Source: Mageeibacillus sp. UBA5436
Lineage (GTDB): Bacteria; Bacillota; Clostridia; Saccharofermentanales; DTU023
Length of the DNA: 34,118 bases
Reading direction: 5' to 3'
Assembly: GCA_002427545.1 (NCBI GenBank)
Contig: DIRM01000027.1
Location: 1-34,118 of the forward strand
How positions within the stretch are numbered: position 1 is the first letter of the stretch; the number at the start of each line of letters is the position of its first letter. Below, piece by piece: positions 32,276-34,118 of the stretch. The position numbers and the translations under genes were made by a program. The notes beneath the pieces were generated by a model. That model was not told the DNA's origin, made no database searches, and saw nothing but the letters and a program-made list of their open reading frames with translations.

Positions 32276-32386
32276 TCTTAAATTGCTTCGAAATGAAAAA
32301 TACTTAAAATTTAACAATATTAGTATTATAATTAAAAATATATTTTTACGACAATACTAGCAAAAAATTAAAAAATCTTTTTTGAT

Positions 32387-32415
32387 TTGTATGCGTTATA
32401 TAGAAGTGATATATT
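32387..32415 (+). promoter_or_regulatory. Extended -10 promoter of the InlB-like lipoprotein gene
   Basis: TTGTAT (32387-32392), a 17-base spacer, and TATATT (32410-32415) with TGA before it. Over 31 aligned bases it is 24/31 identical to the decarboxylase operon promoter (25461-25491), including the TATAGA/TGATATA run. The divergent tlpA gene starts 194 bases away. Confidence 0.6.
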
Positions 32416-32454
32416 TAATAACATGTATATTTTTATTAGCTGGGGGTTAATATT

Positions 32455-33945
32455 TTGAAGAAAAACAGAACAAAGCAATTGCGTACGTTGTCCATAGTTT
32501 TATTACTTTTATTTGTTTTAACAGGTTGTACGCGAATCGGTCAAGATTTGGATCCCTCTTCCTTGGGTTATGAAATAGAAGTTACTTATAATGCATTAGG
32601 TGGTGTTATTAATCAAAGAGAGAAACGTTTAACCAATTATGCAAAGAATTCATTGATTTTTGAACCAAAGGGTTCATCCAACCTTTTAATCGCACCAGCC
32701 AGAACGGGTTATACATTAGCTGGTTGGTATACTGATGTCAAAGAAATACCTGGGAAAAATGGTGAAGAGCCAACTTATGAATTTGATCCTCAAGATCGAT
32801 GGGATTTTAATGTCGATCGTGTTCATGAAAATATAACTTTATATGCACGTTGGGTGAATCAGGCAAAGGCACAATATATTGATGCAGATACAAAAGAGGT
32901 GGTCTTTACCAAAGATTTAACTTCAAGTTCACCACTAGCACCTTTATCGAATGCTACCTTAAATATTGTTGGCAGATCTGATGCTACATTATTGGGCTAT
33001 TTTCAAGAAAATTTAAAAGATGAAATTAAATTTGATGAATATGAATTTTCCCCATTATTGCCTACAAATCAACAACTATATAATCAATTAGCAGAAGAAT
33101 TTCCTGACAACATTATACCTTATGAAGAGCCTGAACTAGATCAAGAAGAAGAAGTCAAAATTGATACGGCTGCAGCGGTTGAAGCAGGCGATGAAGATGG
33201 CGCTAATCTGGAAGATAGTCAGATCTTAGAAGAAGATACGACATGGAAATTTTTGAATAAATTTGGTTATGACATGCTGGCGGATGAAGATCAACTTGCA
33301 AAAATCAATAAACGGAAAAACGAAATTATTGATCAATTTATTACAAAGTATGAAGAAAACAATCAACATAATGACATTTATCTTGTTTATGAAAACGGTA
33401 TTAATATCTCTGTGCAAGAAAATTCTGATTTGAATGAAGGCGGAATCTATACCTTTAAAGATGTGGGATCTGAAGGTTCGTATATATTTGAATCAGATTT
33501 AAATTTGGGTGATGCAGCTTTTAAAGGTAACGAGGATTTTTCGGGGGTTATTGATGGACAAAACCATACATTGTCTAATGTTCATCTCAAATTATCTTTT
33601 TCCAAGAAAGATTCTATACAGGGTGCCTATGGTGCATTATTTAGTTCAATGACGAATGCAATAGTAAAAGATATTACTTTTAAAGATATGACATTAGAAA
33701 TATCCGCCCCTCCTGGTGTTGATGTGACGGCAGCAGTTTTCGCTTTAGCTGCGGACAATTGTACTTTTGAAAATGTTTCAATTGATGGTCTAAACATCAT
33801 TTCTGGTTCTGGCGATAATGGTAGAGCTGACTATAGTATTTCAGAGTTTATATTAGACGATACAGGTTCGACTACAAACAATGTGACGGTGACAAATGTT
33901 ACTTATGATGTCTCAGAATTTGCTGAAATAATACCTGCGTTTTAA
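32455..33945 (+). CDS. Lipoprotein with InlB B-type repeat and beta-solenoid-like domain
   Basis: 496-residue predicted surface lipoprotein; lipobox LTGC with Cys25. One Listeria-Bacteroides (InlB B-type) repeat spans about 42-134, ending GYTLAGWYTD and ENITLYARWV. A second short beta segment follows (about 137-200), then an acidic helical stretch (about 205-310). The C-terminal half (about 325-490) has GGIYTFKDVG, FSGVIDGQNHTLSNV and FENVSIDGLNI, a GLUG/beta-helix-like pattern of short strands. TTG start at 32455 with GGGGG at 32442-32446, 8 bases away. No cell-wall sorting motif. Likely adhesion or envelope role, by analogy only. It is a single-gene unit divergent from the redox cassette. 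Confidence 0.78.
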   Translation: MKKNRTKQLRTLSIVLLLLFVLTGCTRIGQDLDPSSLGYEIEVTYNALGGVINQREKRLTNYAKNSLIFEPKGSSNLLIAPARTGYTLAGWYTDVKEIPGKNGEEPTYEFDPQDRWDFNVDRVHENITLYARWVNQAKAQYIDADTKEVVFTKDLTSSSPLAPLSNATLNIVGRSDATLLGYFQENLKDEIKFDEYEFSPLLPTNQQLYNQLAEEFPDNIIPYEEPELDQEEEVKIDTAAAVEAGDEDGANLEDSQILEEDTTWKFLNKFGYDMLADEDQLAKINKRKNEIIDQFITKYEENNQHNDIYLVYENGINISVQENSDLNEGGIYTFKDVGSEGSYIFESDLNLGDAAFKGNEDFSGVIDGQNHTLSNVHLKLSFSKKDSIQGAYGALFSSMTNAIVKDITFKDMTLEISAPPGVDVTAAVFALAADNCTFENVSIDGLNIISGSGDNGRADYSISEFILDDTGSTTNNVTVTNVTYDVSEFAEIIPAF

Positions 33946-33976
33946 TATTTGTTAGAATAAGTTTGTATATTTTTTG

Positions 33977-34004
33977 TTTTTATTTCACCAAGTTGAAATA
34001 AAAA
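33977..34004. repeat. 11-base-pair hairpin after the InlB-like gene
   Basis: TTTTTATTTCA (33977-33987) and TGAAATAAAAA (33994-34004) pair around a 6-base loop, 32 bases after the stop codon. On neither strand does a T-run follow the stem, so intrinsic termination is weak at best; the A-rich arm may still aid 3' end formation. Confidence 0.5.
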
Positions 34005-34061
34005 ATTAATATAATAAGATCTTTTTATATTAAAAAGAAAAAATGGCTCTGTTAACTAAAG

Positions 34062-34118
34062 ATGAATAAAAAAGATCCTGAAGAAATAAAGAAGGGCCCA
34101 AACGATGTAAAAAGATTC
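34062..34118 (+). CDS. 5' end of an unidentified gene running off the window
   Basis: ATG at 34062 opens a reading frame of 19 codons that stays open to the window edge (MNKKDPEEIKKGPNDVKRF), lysine-rich and probably cytoplasmic. A TATAAT at 34010-34015 could be its -10 box, but no good -35 or ribosome site is visible. Basic leaders like this occur on several families, including ABC exporter subunits; no family can be claimed. Confidence 0.4.
   Translation, partial: MNKKDPEEIKKGPNDVKRF

Noticed and set aside
33977..34004. Rho-independent terminator after the InlB-like gene
   Set aside because: T-rich sequence precedes the stem and A-rich follows on both strands, so no U-run comes after the hairpin.
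34043..34069. Short frame ATGGCTCTG ending at 34069
   Set aside because: Only 8 codons; it overlaps the start of the open partial gene at 34062 and has no independent support.

Overview
The window is about 34 kb of AT-rich DNA (roughly 30-35% G+C by eye). Its gene order and families are those of a low-GC Bacillota, most likely an anaerobic Clostridia-type organism: amaP-DUF2273-nusB-xseA-xseB-ispA-nadK-argR-recN, rny-ymdB, phoH-pgpH-ybeY-era-recO, a two-subunit iron-sulfur L-serine dehydratase, and a biotin-dependent sodium-pump decarboxylase. AGGAGG-type ribosome sites are common. GTG and TTG starts occur, and many genes overlap by 1-16 bases. I cannot name a species.

Left part, about 1-21000, mostly core genes. 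Positions 13-6841 are a compact plus-strand run: envelope proteins, NusB, exonuclease VII, prenyl synthase, NAD kinase, ArgR and RecN. It meets a minus-strand pseudouridine synthase (6834-7826) tail to tail. RNase Y (7991-9556) has its own promoter, an unusual start region and a strong terminator. The series ymdB, solute-binding lipoprotein, lspA, rluD, phoH, pgpH, ybeY, era, recO, sdaAB, sdaAA (9636-20965) follows, tightly packed. It couples RNA metabolism, lipoprotein processing, c-di-AMP turnover, ribosome maturation, DNA repair and serine catabolism. A minus-strand nuclease-helicase fusion (20969-23506) and a tRNA-Leu(CAG) close this part.

Right part, about 23600-34118, more variable. It holds a tandem pair of related lipoproteins (23862-25294), then a four-gene Na+-translocating decarboxylase operon with a free-standing biotin carrier (25583-28807) behind an elaborate control region. 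Next come a repeat-bearing DUF4190-like membrane protein and a minus-strand four-gene redox cassette (32193-29556): TlpA-like lipoprotein, 64-residue CXXC membrane protein of the CD1871A type, polytopic Fe-S protein of the NapH type, and a divergent Lgt-like protein. Divergent from it is a lipoprotein joining an InlB-like repeat to a beta-solenoid-like domain. The first 19 codons of a further gene run off the right edge.

The best candidates for something not well described are the TlpA/CXXC/Fe-S/Lgt-like cassette, read here as a possible route for carrying electrons out across the membrane, and the start region of rny. There an 11-base match to the 16S rRNA 3' end swallows the only conventional start codon. 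No CRISPR array, insertion sequence, prophage or rRNA gene was seen, and no stretch longer than 300 bases lacks a gene.
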